Shown here in pieces: positions 54,010 through 60,962 of a stretch of 60,962 nucleotides of DNA. Every line of letters begins with the position of its first letter. The stretch's first letter is position 1. The DNA is taken from NCBI GenBank assembly GCA_001724215.1, contig MEDW01000014.1:1-60962 (forward strand), given 5' to 3'. This DNA is from Erythrobacter sp. SCN 62-14 (GTDB lineage Bacteria > Pseudomonadota > Alphaproteobacteria > Sphingomonadales > Sphingomonadaceae). The translations under genes and the position numbers were made by a program. The notes beneath the pieces were generated by a model. The model was not told where the DNA came from. It did no database searches and saw only the letters and a list, made by a program, of their open reading frames with translations.

Positions 54010-54972
54010 ATGACGCGGGGCAAACAGGCTTGGATAGCAGCAGGCGCGCTGGCACTGGTGGGTGGCGCAGCGCTTGTCGCAGCAGGGCCGATAATGGCCG
54101 GAACAGCTCGCCACACTTCCCCCGATCCAGAGCGCGCCGGGCTGCAACTGCGCGGCGAGCGGGCCGAATGGCGTAGCCGCGGGCTGGGCCGTTATGGCAG
54201 CGGGCGAGTGAGCGGCACGGTGATCTACGGCCCGCATCAGCGCCAGCAGGTTGATCTTTACCGGCCCGATGATGCGCTGGGCGATGCGCCGCTGATTATC
54301 TATATCCACGGCGGCGGGTGGAGCGCGGGCAATCACAAGATGGTGGATGCCAAGCCTGCCCATTTTGTGGGGCAAGGCTATGTTTTTGCCTCAGCCGGAT
54401 ACCGCGTGCTGCCCGATGCACCGGTGGAAGAACAGGCTGCTGATCTGGGCGAGGCCTTGCGTGCGGTGCGCACGCAAGCGGTGGATTACGGCTTTGATCC
54501 CGACAGGATCGTGCTGATCGGTCACAGCGCGGGCGCGCATCTGGCAGCTTTGCTGGCAAGCGATCCCAAATATGCAGGCGATGCCTTTGGCGCGATCCGG
54601 GGTGCGGTTCTGGTCGATGGCGGAGGCTATGATATTGCGCTGGCGCTCACCATGCCCGAGATGGAAGCCCCACTGCTCTATCGCGACGTGTTCGGGCAAG
54701 ACGCCGCACGGCACAAAGCCTTGTCGCCGCTTTATCATGTGGGCGGGCGCGATGCTTCCCACTGGCTGTTGCTCCATCTGGCGACGCGTCCCGCCACCAC
54801 GCGGCAAGCCGGGCTGATGGCCGACGCGCTCAGGAAAGCGGGCCGCACAGCGGAGGTGTTTGCGCTGGAAGGCAGCACTCATATGCGCATCAACCGCGAG
54901 ATCGGAACGCCAGCGGGCGAGCAACAGACCACCGCGATTGACGATTTTCTTGCCAAGGTGTTGGGCGGTTAG
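54010..54972 (+). CDS. Secreted alpha/beta hydrolase (BD-FAE/HSL-like)
   Basis: 320 residues from ATG 54010 (GGAG 5 nt upstream). An N-terminal signal anchor (QAWIAAGALALVGGAALVAAG) leads to a carboxylesterase fold: oxyanion loop IIYIHGGGWSAGNHKMVDAK, nucleophile elbow VLIGHSAGAHLAALL (Ser), and His in EGSTHMRINRE. Substrate unknown. The end overlaps the hisZ stop by 4 bp on opposite strands (54969-54972). Confidence 0.88.
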   Translation: MTRGKQAWIAAGALALVGGAALVAAGPIMAGTARHTSPDPERAGLQLRGERAEWRSRGLGRYGSGRVSGTVIYGPHQRQQVDLYRPDDALGDAPLIIYIHGGGWSAGNHKMVDAKPAHFVGQGYVFASAGYRVLPDAPVEEQAADLGEALRAVRTQAVDYGFDPDRIVLIGHSAGAHLAALLASDPKYAGDAFGAIRGAVLVDGGGYDIALALTMPEMEAPLLYRDVFGQDAARHKALSPLYHVGGRDASHWLLLHLATRPATTRQAGLMADALRKAGRTAEVFALEGSTHMRINREIGTPAGEQQTTAIDDFLAKVLGG

Positions 54973-56087
54973 AGCGGGCGCGGCTCGCTCGCATCAAGGA
55001 TATGCGTGCAGCCAAGCGCGGCTGCATTTTCGCCTTCACCCAGTTGCGCGCGGGTGCGCCAGCCTGCCGCGCGCAAAGTCGCTGCGGCAACGTGATCATG
55101 GCCGAGCGGCAGATAGACCAGCCGCGTCGCTTCGGGCTGAGGGGTGATTTCGGCCAGGCGATCAAGATAGAGCGTAAAGCCCGTCGCCGCTTCATCGCTG
55201 CCGCTGATCCGATAGGTTCCGCCGCGCCCCGCCGCGCCGCGCAAGGCCTCGGCATAGAGGGTAAAGCCGAACCAGGATTGATATTCAAAGCCGTGGCGCT
55301 CTGTGGGATCAAGCGTCAGGCGCACACCCTCGCCCCACTGAGCGGTGATTGCAGCGGCAATTTCAGCAAGCCCGTCAAGCCGGCTTTTGAGCGCGCCGCC
55401 TGCATCCACTTCGCGCAAGGTGGCAAGCGCTGTCTCGAACGGGCCGGTGGCATAAAGCAGCGGCAGATAGGCCGCCCCGCCTGCCGCTTTCAGCCCGCCT
55501 GCGTCCTTGGTGTCGAGTTCGCGGCGCACGCCCGCAATCTGCTCTGCCGCGAGCGGCAAGGCCTCCTGCGCGAGGGTATCGACGAGATCGGGCAGCGTGA
55601 AGTCCACTGAGATGCCAGTGAGCCCGGCTGCCTGCGCCGCCTCAATCGCAACCATCACGATTTCACTCGCCGCCGCCACGCTGTCCGCGCCGATCAGTTC
55701 TGCGCCAAGCTGGATGCGCTCGCGCGCCGGATCAAGCTGGCTGGCGCGGATCAAGGCCGTATCGCCGCAATAAGCAAGGCGAAGCGGGCGCGCGGCACCA
55801 GCAAGACTGGTGGAGGCAATGCGCCCGATCTGCGGCGTGATGTCGGAGCGCAAAGCCAGCGTGCGCAAGCTGGCCGGATCCACAAAGCGGAACATCGCGC
55901 GGGTTTCCACGCCCTGCATCCGTCCGGCCAGCGAGGCTTCGAATTCGAGCAAAGGCGGTCGCACCCGATCATAACCATGACCGCTCGTCACCTGAAGACA
56001 CGCATTCATCGCCGCCGCGATGCGCGCGGTGGCAGCGGGCAGGCGGTCTTCAAGACCTTCGGGCAGGAGATCGTCAGGTTGGGTCAT
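54969..56087 (-). CDS. hisZ: ATP phosphoribosyltransferase regulatory subunit
   Basis: 372 residues from ATG 56087; an earlier in-frame ATG at 56114 exists. A histidyl-tRNA-synthetase-like paralogue that activates short HisG. Seen: PEGLEDRLPAATARIAAAMNACL, FEASLAGRMQGVETRAMFRFVDP, RTLALRSDITPQIGRIAST, LRLAYCGDTALI, ERIQLGAELIG, and a late GGTYRIS/TRLVYLPLGHD. The catalytic residues of HisRS are mostly lost, as expected. HisG is not in the window. Confidence 0.92.
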   Translation of the reverse strand: MTQPDDLLPEGLEDRLPAATARIAAAMNACLQVTSGHGYDRVRPPLLEFEASLAGRMQGVETRAMFRFVDPASLRTLALRSDITPQIGRIASTSLAGAARPLRLAYCGDTALIRASQLDPARERIQLGAELIGADSVAAASEIVMVAIEAAQAAGLTGISVDFTLPDLVDTLAQEALPLAAEQIAGVRRELDTKDAGGLKAAGGAAYLPLLYATGPFETALATLREVDAGGALKSRLDGLAEIAAAITAQWGEGVRLTLDPTERHGFEYQSWFGFTLYAEALRGAAGRGGTYRISGSDEAATGFTLYLDRLAEITPQPEATRLVYLPLGHDHVAAATLRAAGWRTRAQLGEGENAAALGCTHILDASEPRPL

Positions 56088-56100
56088 GGCAAGGGCATCT

Positions 56101-56198
56101 AGCCAATTCGTCATCCCAGCGAAAGCTGGGATCCAGTGCGGCTCGCGTCAGCGTGAGCTGCCCGAGATCCCGGATCCGGTCCGGGATGACGATTGGCT
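56101..56198. repeat. Large palindromic repeat element between hisZ and serA
   Basis: The ends are inverted: AGCCAAT-T-CGTCATCCC (56101-56117) against GGGATGACG-ATTGGCT (56183-56198), 16 bp with one extra T. Inside are GTCATCCCAGC/GCTGGGATCC and TCCCGGATCC/GGTCCGGGATGAC hairpins. This is an RU-like non-coding palindrome of the kind common in sphingomonads. It occupies nearly the whole 121-bp gap. Confidence 0.8.
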
Positions 56199-56208
56199 GA
56201 GGCTTTGC

Positions 56209-57795
56209 TCAAAAGGCCAGCGGCTTGACCATCACCACGCCCGCAAGCGCTTCGGCTTCGGTGAGCACTTGGGGCGGCAGGCCTTCATCAAGGCTCAAAA
56301 GCAGCACAGCCTCCCCGCCTGCCTCGCGGCGGCCAAGGTTAAAGGTGCCGATATTGATGCCATGCCCGCCGAGCAACGTCCCGATGCGGCCGATGAAGCC
56401 GGGCTTATCATCGTTCACCACATAGAGCATATGGCCTTCGAGTTCGGCCTCGATCCCGATGCCGAAAATCTCCACGAGGCGCGGCGAGTCCTTGCCGAAC
56501 AGCGTGCCGGCGACCGAGCGCACGCCCTGTTCGGTCTCCACCGTCACGCGGATCAGCGTGTTATACGCGCCTTCGCGCTCGTGGCGGATCTCGCTCACTT
56601 CAAGGCCGCGTTCTTTCGCAAGGAACGGCGCGTTGACCATGTTCACCGTATCGGAATAGCGCCGCATGAAGCCCGCGAGCACGGCCGCGGTGATCGGCTT
56701 GCCGTTCAATTCCGCCGCCGCGCCTTCGCGTTCAATGCTGATATTGGTGAGGTTGCCATGGGCCAACTGCCCGACAAGGCTGCCGAGCTTTTCGGCCAGC
56801 GCCATATAGGGCTTCAGCTTGGGGGCTTCCTCGGCGGAGAGGCTGGGCACGTTGAGCGCGTTGGTCACCCCGCCATTGACCAGATAATCGGCCAATTGCT
56901 CGGCCACCTGCAACGCGACATTGACCTGCGCTTCGGTGGTGCTGGCGCCAAGGTGCGGGGTGCAGATGAAATTGGGCGCGCCGAACAGCGGGTGATCTTT
57001 GGCGGGCGGTTCGGTTTCGAAGACGTCGAGCGCCGCGCCAGCCACTTGGCCGCTTTCCAGACAATCCTTGAGCGCCGCTTCGTCGATGAGCCCGCCGCGC
57101 GCGCAATTGATGATGCGGATACCCTTTTTCGCGTTCTCCAACCGCTCACGGCTGAGGATATTGCGGGTTTCATCCGTCAGCGGGGTGTGCAACGTGACGA
57201 AATCGGCGCGCGACAGCAGCGTGTCGAGATCGACCTTCTCCACGCCCATTTCCACCGCGCGATCTTCGGTCAGGAAAGGATCATAGGCGATCACTTTCAT
57301 GCGAAGGCCAAGCGCGCGCGACGCCACGATCGAACCGATATTGCCTGCGCCAATCAGGCCCAGCGTCTTGTTGGTGAGTTCGACTCCCATGAACCCGCTC
57401 TTGGGCCACAGCCCATCCTTGGTCTGCGCATTGGCATCAGGAATCTGGCGCGCAAGCGCGAACATCAGCGCTATGGCGTGTTCGGCGGTAGTGATCGAAT
57501 TGCCAAACGGCGTGTTCATCACCACCACGCCCTTGGCCGAAGCATAGGGGATATCGACATTGTCGACGCCGATCCCGGCGCGGCCAATCACTTTGAGATT
57601 GGTGGCGGCATCCAGCACCGCCTTGGTCACCTTGGTCGAGGAACGGATCGCAAGGCCATCATATTCGCCAATGCGCGCGATCAGCTGTTCGGGCGTCTCG
57701 CCGGTGATGACATCGACATCGCAGCCGCGCTCTTCAAAAATGCGCGCGGCGTTTGGGTCCATCTTGTCGGAAATCAAAACTTTGGGCTTGGTCAT
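56209..57795 (-). CDS. serA: D-3-phosphoglycerate dehydrogenase
   Basis: 528 residues, long form. N-terminal KPKVLISDKMDPNAARIFEERG. Rossmann GLIGAGNIGSIVASRALGL; catalytic Arg in NCARGGLIDEAAL, Glu in FETEPPAKDHPLF and His in TPHLGASTTEAQ. Then an intervening domain (LLADYLVNGG-like region) and a C-terminal ACT domain (FIGRIGTLLGGHGINIGTFNLGR) for serine feedback. It begins serine synthesis from 3-phosphoglycerate. Downstream of serC in the same direction. Confidence 0.96.
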   Translation of the reverse strand: MTKPKVLISDKMDPNAARIFEERGCDVDVITGETPEQLIARIGEYDGLAIRSSTKVTKAVLDAATNLKVIGRAGIGVDNVDIPYASAKGVVVMNTPFGNSITTAEHAIALMFALARQIPDANAQTKDGLWPKSGFMGVELTNKTLGLIGAGNIGSIVASRALGLRMKVIAYDPFLTEDRAVEMGVEKVDLDTLLSRADFVTLHTPLTDETRNILSRERLENAKKGIRIINCARGGLIDEAALKDCLESGQVAGAALDVFETEPPAKDHPLFGAPNFICTPHLGASTTEAQVNVALQVAEQLADYLVNGGVTNALNVPSLSAEEAPKLKPYMALAEKLGSLVGQLAHGNLTNISIEREGAAAELNGKPITAAVLAGFMRRYSDTVNMVNAPFLAKERGLEVSEIRHEREGAYNTLIRVTVETEQGVRSVAGTLFGKDSPRLVEIFGIGIEAELEGHMLYVVNDDKPGFIGRIGTLLGGHGINIGTFNLGRREAGGEAVLLLSLDEGLPPQVLTEAEALAGVVMVKPLAF

Positions 57796-57874
57796 GGGAA
57801 ATACCTTCCACTTGTGTCCCCGGAACCGGTCCGAGGTCCCGCTTCAAGGGCGGATATGGGAAAAGGAAAGCGGG

Positions 57875-57896
57875 GCCCCGGCGCGTTGGCCGGGGC
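57875..57896 (-). repeat. GC-rich hairpin in the serC-serA gap
   Basis: GCCCCGGC (57875-57882) pairs with GCCGGGGC (57889-57896) around GCGTTG, followed by GACG. It resembles the CCCCGGA-type palindromes at 15962 and 29713. It lies between serC and serA, in the middle of a probable operon, so it could reduce serA expression relative to serC. The other 100 bp of the gap show nothing clear. Confidence 0.6.
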
Positions 57897-57925
57897 GACG
57901 CTGAGATTGCGCTATTGGACGGCGA

Positions 57926-59104
57926 TCAGCCGTTCTTGACCTTCTCGTAGGCCCATTCGATCCACGGCAGGAGGCGCTTGATATCCTCCTGCTCGACAGT
58001 CGAGCCGCACCAGATGCGCAAGGACGGGGGCGCATCGCGGTAGCCGTTGAAGTCATAGCCGACGTTGCGTTCTTCCAGCAGCTTGACGATTTTCTTCGGC
58101 ACGGCGGCCTGATCCTCCGCCGACAGGCTGTCATACCAGTCGCCCTGGAACATCATGCAGACGCCGGTGTTGGTCTGCTTGGCCGGATCAGCCACCATAT
58201 TGCGCAGCCACGGGGTCGCCTCGATCCAGTCCTTGACGATTTGCGCATTGGCCGTGGCGCGTTCGATCAAGGCCTTGCGCCCGCCGATGCTCTTCGCCCA
58301 TTCCAGCGCGGCGATGTAATCTTCGGTCGCCAGCATCGAAGGCGTGTTGATCGTCTCGCCTGCAAAAATCCCGCGGTTGAGCTTGTCACCCTTCTTCATG
58401 CGGAACAGCTTGGGCAGCGGCCACGGCGGATCATAGCTTTCGATACGCTCAATCGCCTTGGGACTGAGGATCAGCATCCCGTGCTGCGCTTCAGAGCCCA
58501 TCACCTTCTGCCAGCTATAGGTGGTGGCATCGAGCTTGGCCCAATCCATCTCCATTGCAAACACCGCGCTGGTGGCATCGTTGATGACGACACCTTCGCG
58601 GCCCGGCTCAAGCCAGTCGGTGTCAGGGATCATCGCACCGGACGTCGTTCCATTCCAGGTGAACACCACGTCATTGCGCTGCGGGATGGTGGCCAGATCG
58701 GGGATTTCGCCATAATCGGCGGTGAGGACTTGCAGGTTGGGGAGCTTCAATTGCTTGACCGCATCCTGAATCCACACATTGCCAAAGCTTTCCCAGGCGG
58801 CGACCGAAACCGGGCGGTTCGGGTCAAGCATCGCCCACATCGCCGCTTCAATCGCGCCGGTGTCAGAGGCGGGCATAATGCCGATCAGATAATCATCGGG
58901 AATGCCGAGCAATTCACGGCTGAGATCAATCGCATATTTCAGCCGCGCCTTACCCGTTGCCGAGCGGTGCGAGCGACCAAGCGATTCGGTTTTCAGCTTA
59001 TCCAGCGACCAGCCGGGGAATTTTGCCGTGGGGCCCGAGGAAAAAAACGGGCGTTCAGGCTTAAGCGTCGGCTCATGCGAGAGCCCGCGTGCGTATGCAG
59101 TCAT
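57926..59104 (-). CDS. serC: Phosphoserine aminotransferase
   Basis: 392 residues from ATG 59104 (AAGGAGAG 6 nt upstream). A PLP class V aminotransferase; second step of serine synthesis. Seen: ERPFFSSGPTAKFPGW, LGRSHRSATGKARL, MPASDTGAIEAAMW, FTWNGTTSGAMIP, NDATSAVFAMEMDW and the PLP lysine region YSWQKVMGSEAQHGMLILS. It ends in AYEKVKNG. Operon serC-serA. Confidence 0.95.
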   Translation of the reverse strand: MTAYARGLSHEPTLKPERPFFSSGPTAKFPGWSLDKLKTESLGRSHRSATGKARLKYAIDLSRELLGIPDDYLIGIMPASDTGAIEAAMWAMLDPNRPVSVAAWESFGNVWIQDAVKQLKLPNLQVLTADYGEIPDLATIPQRNDVVFTWNGTTSGAMIPDTDWLEPGREGVVINDATSAVFAMEMDWAKLDATTYSWQKVMGSEAQHGMLILSPKAIERIESYDPPWPLPKLFRMKKGDKLNRGIFAGETINTPSMLATEDYIAALEWAKSIGGRKALIERATANAQIVKDWIEATPWLRNMVADPAKQTNTGVCMMFQGDWYDSLSAEDQAAVPKKIVKLLEERNVGYDFNGYRDAPPSLRIWCGSTVEQEDIKRLLPWIEWAYEKVKNG

Positions 59105-59162
59105 GTATTCTCTCCTTGCAGAGAGCTCGCGCGGCGTTGGGACCGCGTGGCCCGCTCGCCGC
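59105..59162 (-). promoter_or_regulatory. Structured leader of serC (serC RNA motif candidate)
   Basis: Next to the ATG, CTCTC-TGCAAG-GAGAG (59125-59110 on the minus strand) encloses the ribosome-binding site. Upstream, GCGGCG/CGCCGC (59162-59157 with 59136-59131) encloses a GGGCC/GGTCCC arm with one bulge. This fits a two-hairpin leader, as in the serC RNA motif reported for alphaproteobacteria. The match was made by eye. Confidence 0.4.
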
Positions 59163-59280
59163 TTTAGTGGCGCAAGGTAACAAGTCAATCACGAAACGGA
59201 AAAGGTGCTGCGAAAACCCCTGCAGATCGCTTGCTCGCCCCTCGCCAAAGCGCGCCAAAGGCTCTAATCGCGGGCAGGTT

Positions 59281-60468
59281 ATGGAATTCACCGACCTGCG
59301 CATTGCCCTGTTCAGCGGCAACTACAACTACACCCGCGATGGGGCGAATCAGGCGCTCAATCGCCTCGTTGGCTCGCTGCTTGATCTGGGGGCGATGGTG
59401 CGGGTCTATTCGCCCACTGTGGCAGAGCCTGCGTTCCCGCCAACCGGTGATCTGGTCAGCCTGCCCAGTTTTGCGATCCCGATGAAAGGGCGCGGAGAAT
59501 ATCGCGTTGCCACCGGGCTGAATGCTGCAGTGAAGCGCGATCTGACGCGCTTTGCCCCTAACATCATTCACCTGTCCTCGCCCGATCCCGGCGCGCACGC
59601 CGCGCTCAAATGGGCGCAGGCGCGCGATCTGCCGGTGCTCGCCTCGGTGCACACCCGGTTTGAAACCTATCCGCGCTATTATGAGCTTAAGTTTCTCGAA
59701 CCGCTGGTCGAGAAGATGCTCAAGCGCTTCTACAACCGCTGCGACATGTTGGTGGCACCTTCGCAATCAACGATTGATGAATTGCTGGCAATGAAGATGC
59801 ATGATCGCATCCGCGAATGGAGCCGGGGGGTCGATCAGACGCAGTTCACCCCTGCCCGGCGCGACCTCGCATGGCGGCGCAGCCTCGGCATTGGCGATGA
59901 CGAGGTGGCGGTCGTTTTCCTGGGCCGGCTGGTGATGGAAAAGGGGCTTGATGTCTTTGCCGAAACCATCGTCCAGCTGCGCCGCGCCCAAGTGCCGCAC
60001 AAACCTTTGGTGATTGGCGATGGCCCCGCGCGTGAATGGTTTGCAACGAATCTGCCCGGCGGAGTCTTTGCCGGCTTCAAGACAGGCGAGGATCTCGGTC
60101 AGGCGCTGGCGAGCGGGGATGTGTTCTTCAACCCGTCTGTCACCGAGGCTTTCGGCAATGTGACACTGGAAGCGATGGCATCAGGCCTGCCGGTGGTCGC
60201 CGCAGGTGCAACAGGGGCGAACAGTCTGGTCAAGGATGGCGTCACGGGCGCGCTGGTTCCTCTTAAAGGTCTTTACGCTGATGTCGCTGCCTGCGCCGAT
60301 GCGCTCGCCGCCTATTGCCACGATCCGGCCTTGCGCGCAGCCCATGGCGCTGCCGGTCTGGCGCGGGCAGGCGACTTCAGCTGGGACGCAATCAACCGCG
60401 TTGTGGCCGATTGCTATATCGAACTGATCGAGGAACGCCGCGCGCTGCAAGCCACAGAGGCCGATTGA
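59281..60468 (+). CDS. Glycosyltransferase family 1 (GT4-type)
   Basis: 395 residues from ATG 59281. GT-B fold: LRIALFSGNYNYTRDGANQALNRL at the N-terminus, HLSSPDPGAHAALKWA, and HTRFETYPRYYELKFLEPLVEKML. C-terminal donor-binding half: VVFLGRLVMEKGLDVF, VIGDGPAREWF, and ENPSVTEAF-like FNPSVTEAFGNVTLEAMASGLPVVAA with the EX7E motif. Resembles mannosyl/glucosyl transferases acting on diacylglycerol or trehalose-type acceptors; donor unknown. Separated from serC by about 175 bp, divergent. Confidence 0.9.
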   Translation: MEFTDLRIALFSGNYNYTRDGANQALNRLVGSLLDLGAMVRVYSPTVAEPAFPPTGDLVSLPSFAIPMKGRGEYRVATGLNAAVKRDLTRFAPNIIHLSSPDPGAHAALKWAQARDLPVLASVHTRFETYPRYYELKFLEPLVEKMLKRFYNRCDMLVAPSQSTIDELLAMKMHDRIREWSRGVDQTQFTPARRDLAWRRSLGIGDDEVAVVFLGRLVMEKGLDVFAETIVQLRRAQVPHKPLVIGDGPAREWFATNLPGGVFAGFKTGEDLGQALASGDVFFNPSVTEAFGNVTLEAMASGLPVVAAGATGANSLVKDGVTGALVPLKGLYADVAACADALAAYCHDPALRAAHGAAGLARAGDFSWDAINRVVADCYIELIEERRALQATEAD

Positions 60469-60511
60469 TCGCGGGCGCCGCAGCGGTGATGCTGCGGCGC
60501 CCGCGCCGGTC

Positions 60512-60962
60512 TCAGATGCGCTCGATGCGCTTGGCCATTTCGTCGATCAGATCGACGATTTCGTTGATGGTGCGTTCGTCCATCTTGCCTGCGACCGCGC
60601 GGTTTTTGAGCACATTGGCAAGGTTACCCATCGCCCGAAACAGATCAGGCGCACGCACGCCGTCGCCCTTGTCACCATGCCGCCCCAGCCGCCGCATCAG
60701 CGCGGTGACTTCGCTTTCGCGGGTCTGGAGTTCGCTGCGCCCCTGCTCGGTCGCGGTGAAAGGCTTTTTCGCGCCTTCTGCTTCGGCAGGTTCAATCGCG
60801 CCTTCATCTTCCAGCAATTGCAGCGTGGGATAAACCGCGCCGGGGCTGGGCGCATAGGCGCCGCCGGTCATCTCCTCTATCGCCTTGATCAGCTCATAGC
60901 CATGGGCAGGCTGCTCCGCGATCAGCGCCAGCAAAGCGAGGCGCAATTCGCCTGTGCCAAAC
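60512..60962 (-). CDS. PadR-family transcriptional regulator, 5' end outside window
   Basis: The frame is open to the window end (60962), where it reads FGTGELRLALLALIAEQPAHGYELI. The winged helix contains GGAYAPSPGAVYPTLQLLEDEGAI, with the wing KPFTATEQGRSEL. A helical dimer region follows (MRRLGRHGDKGD, NLANVLKNRAVAGKMDE, IDEMAKRIERI). PadR proteins repress detoxification or efflux genes; the target is unknown. The start codon lies beyond the window. Confidence 0.88.
   Translation of the reverse strand, partial: FGTGELRLALLALIAEQPAHGYELIKAIEEMTGGAYAPSPGAVYPTLQLLEDEGAIEPAEAEGAKKPFTATEQGRSELQTRESEVTALMRRLGRHGDKGDGVRAPDLFRAMGNLANVLKNRAVAGKMDERTINEIVDLIDEMAKRIERI

Noticed and set aside
56020..57939. 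Plus-strand open frame of 639 codons across serA
   Set aside because: Antisense to serA with all catalytic motifs on the minus strand; His/Arg-rich composition typical of a shadow.

Overview
The window is about 61 kb of GC-rich alphaproteobacterial chromosome. It most resembles the order Sphingomonadales, probably an Erythrobacter/Porphyrobacter-type organism. The grounds are a CcrM methyltransferase with its GANTC target context, a ChvI/ChvG - short HPr kinase - RapZ - EIIA-Man - HPr cluster, sphingomonad-type secreted families (DUF885, DUF6607, PRC-barrel-like proteins) and Sphingomonadales-like intergenic palindromes. No phage, insertion sequence, CRISPR array or plasmid gene was seen. Almost everything is chromosomal core, with a few lineage-specific patches.

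Layout. 1-6.3 kb (minus strand): PhoD-like phosphatase (cut by the window edge), folP, an outer-membrane beta-barrel, ccrM, a Ca2+/Na+ antiporter and rnhB. 6.3-11.5 kb (plus): PQQ-type sugar dehydrogenase, GNAT, DUF1285, NUDIX and CCA/poly(A) polymerase genes, then two small secreted proteins with matching signal peptides. 11.6-17 kb (minus): parC, a lipoprotein, a 2Fe-2S ferredoxin and two different cysteine desulfurases. 17-22.4 kb: alpha/beta hydrolase, a small membrane protein, a Tat-exported DUF885 lipoprotein, a DUF937-like protein and pckA. 22.8-28.2 kb (plus): the chvI-chvG-hprK-rapZ-manX-ptsH regulatory operon and an rRNA/tRNA methyltransferase. 28.2-34 kb: rmuC, def and recR (minus), fmt-truA and an oxidoreductase (plus). 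34-42.2 kb: a gap with an orphan terminator, a secreted family protein, a frameshifted asparaginase, DUF1328, a coupled GNAT/cupin pair, and a TonB receptor-DUF6607 operon under two Fur-like boxes. 42.5-46 kb: an ECF sigma/anti-sigma pair divergent from a secreted S8 peptidase and a PRC-like low-complexity protein. 46.3-51 kb: tRNA-Val, TlpA-like lipoprotein, argH-lptM-lysA and a truncated CysG-like gene. 51-61 kb: a regulator split by an in-frame stop, L,D-transpeptidase, purA, esterase, hisZ, serA, serC, a glycosyltransferase and a PadR-type regulator cut by the window end.

How the genes work together. The central block links envelope/acid sensing (ChvG/ChvI) to carbon and nitrogen status through the regulatory PTS (HPr kinase, HPr, EIIA), beside the gluconeogenic gene pckA. 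serC and serA form the serine branch and argH, lysA and hisZ the amino-acid branch. The two cysteine desulfurases and the ferredoxin form an Fe-S supply cluster. The sigma/anti-sigma/peptidase/PRC block looks like one envelope-response unit. A short motif (CCCATCCGTTT) occurs at the start of the sigma gene and upstream of the PRC gene, both in the direction of transcription.

The points most worth a second look are: (i) five GANTC sites plus a perfect DnaA box just upstream of ccrM; (ii) a strong minus-strand terminator in a 364-bp gene-free gap with no gene to terminate, suggesting an unannotated RNA; (iii) two related 35-bp tandem arrays 6 kb apart; (iv) the sigma/peptidase/PRC unit; (v) two apparently broken genes; (vi) a siroheme-synthase-like protein with only a stump of its methylase domain. 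All calls come from reading the sequence; no database search was run.
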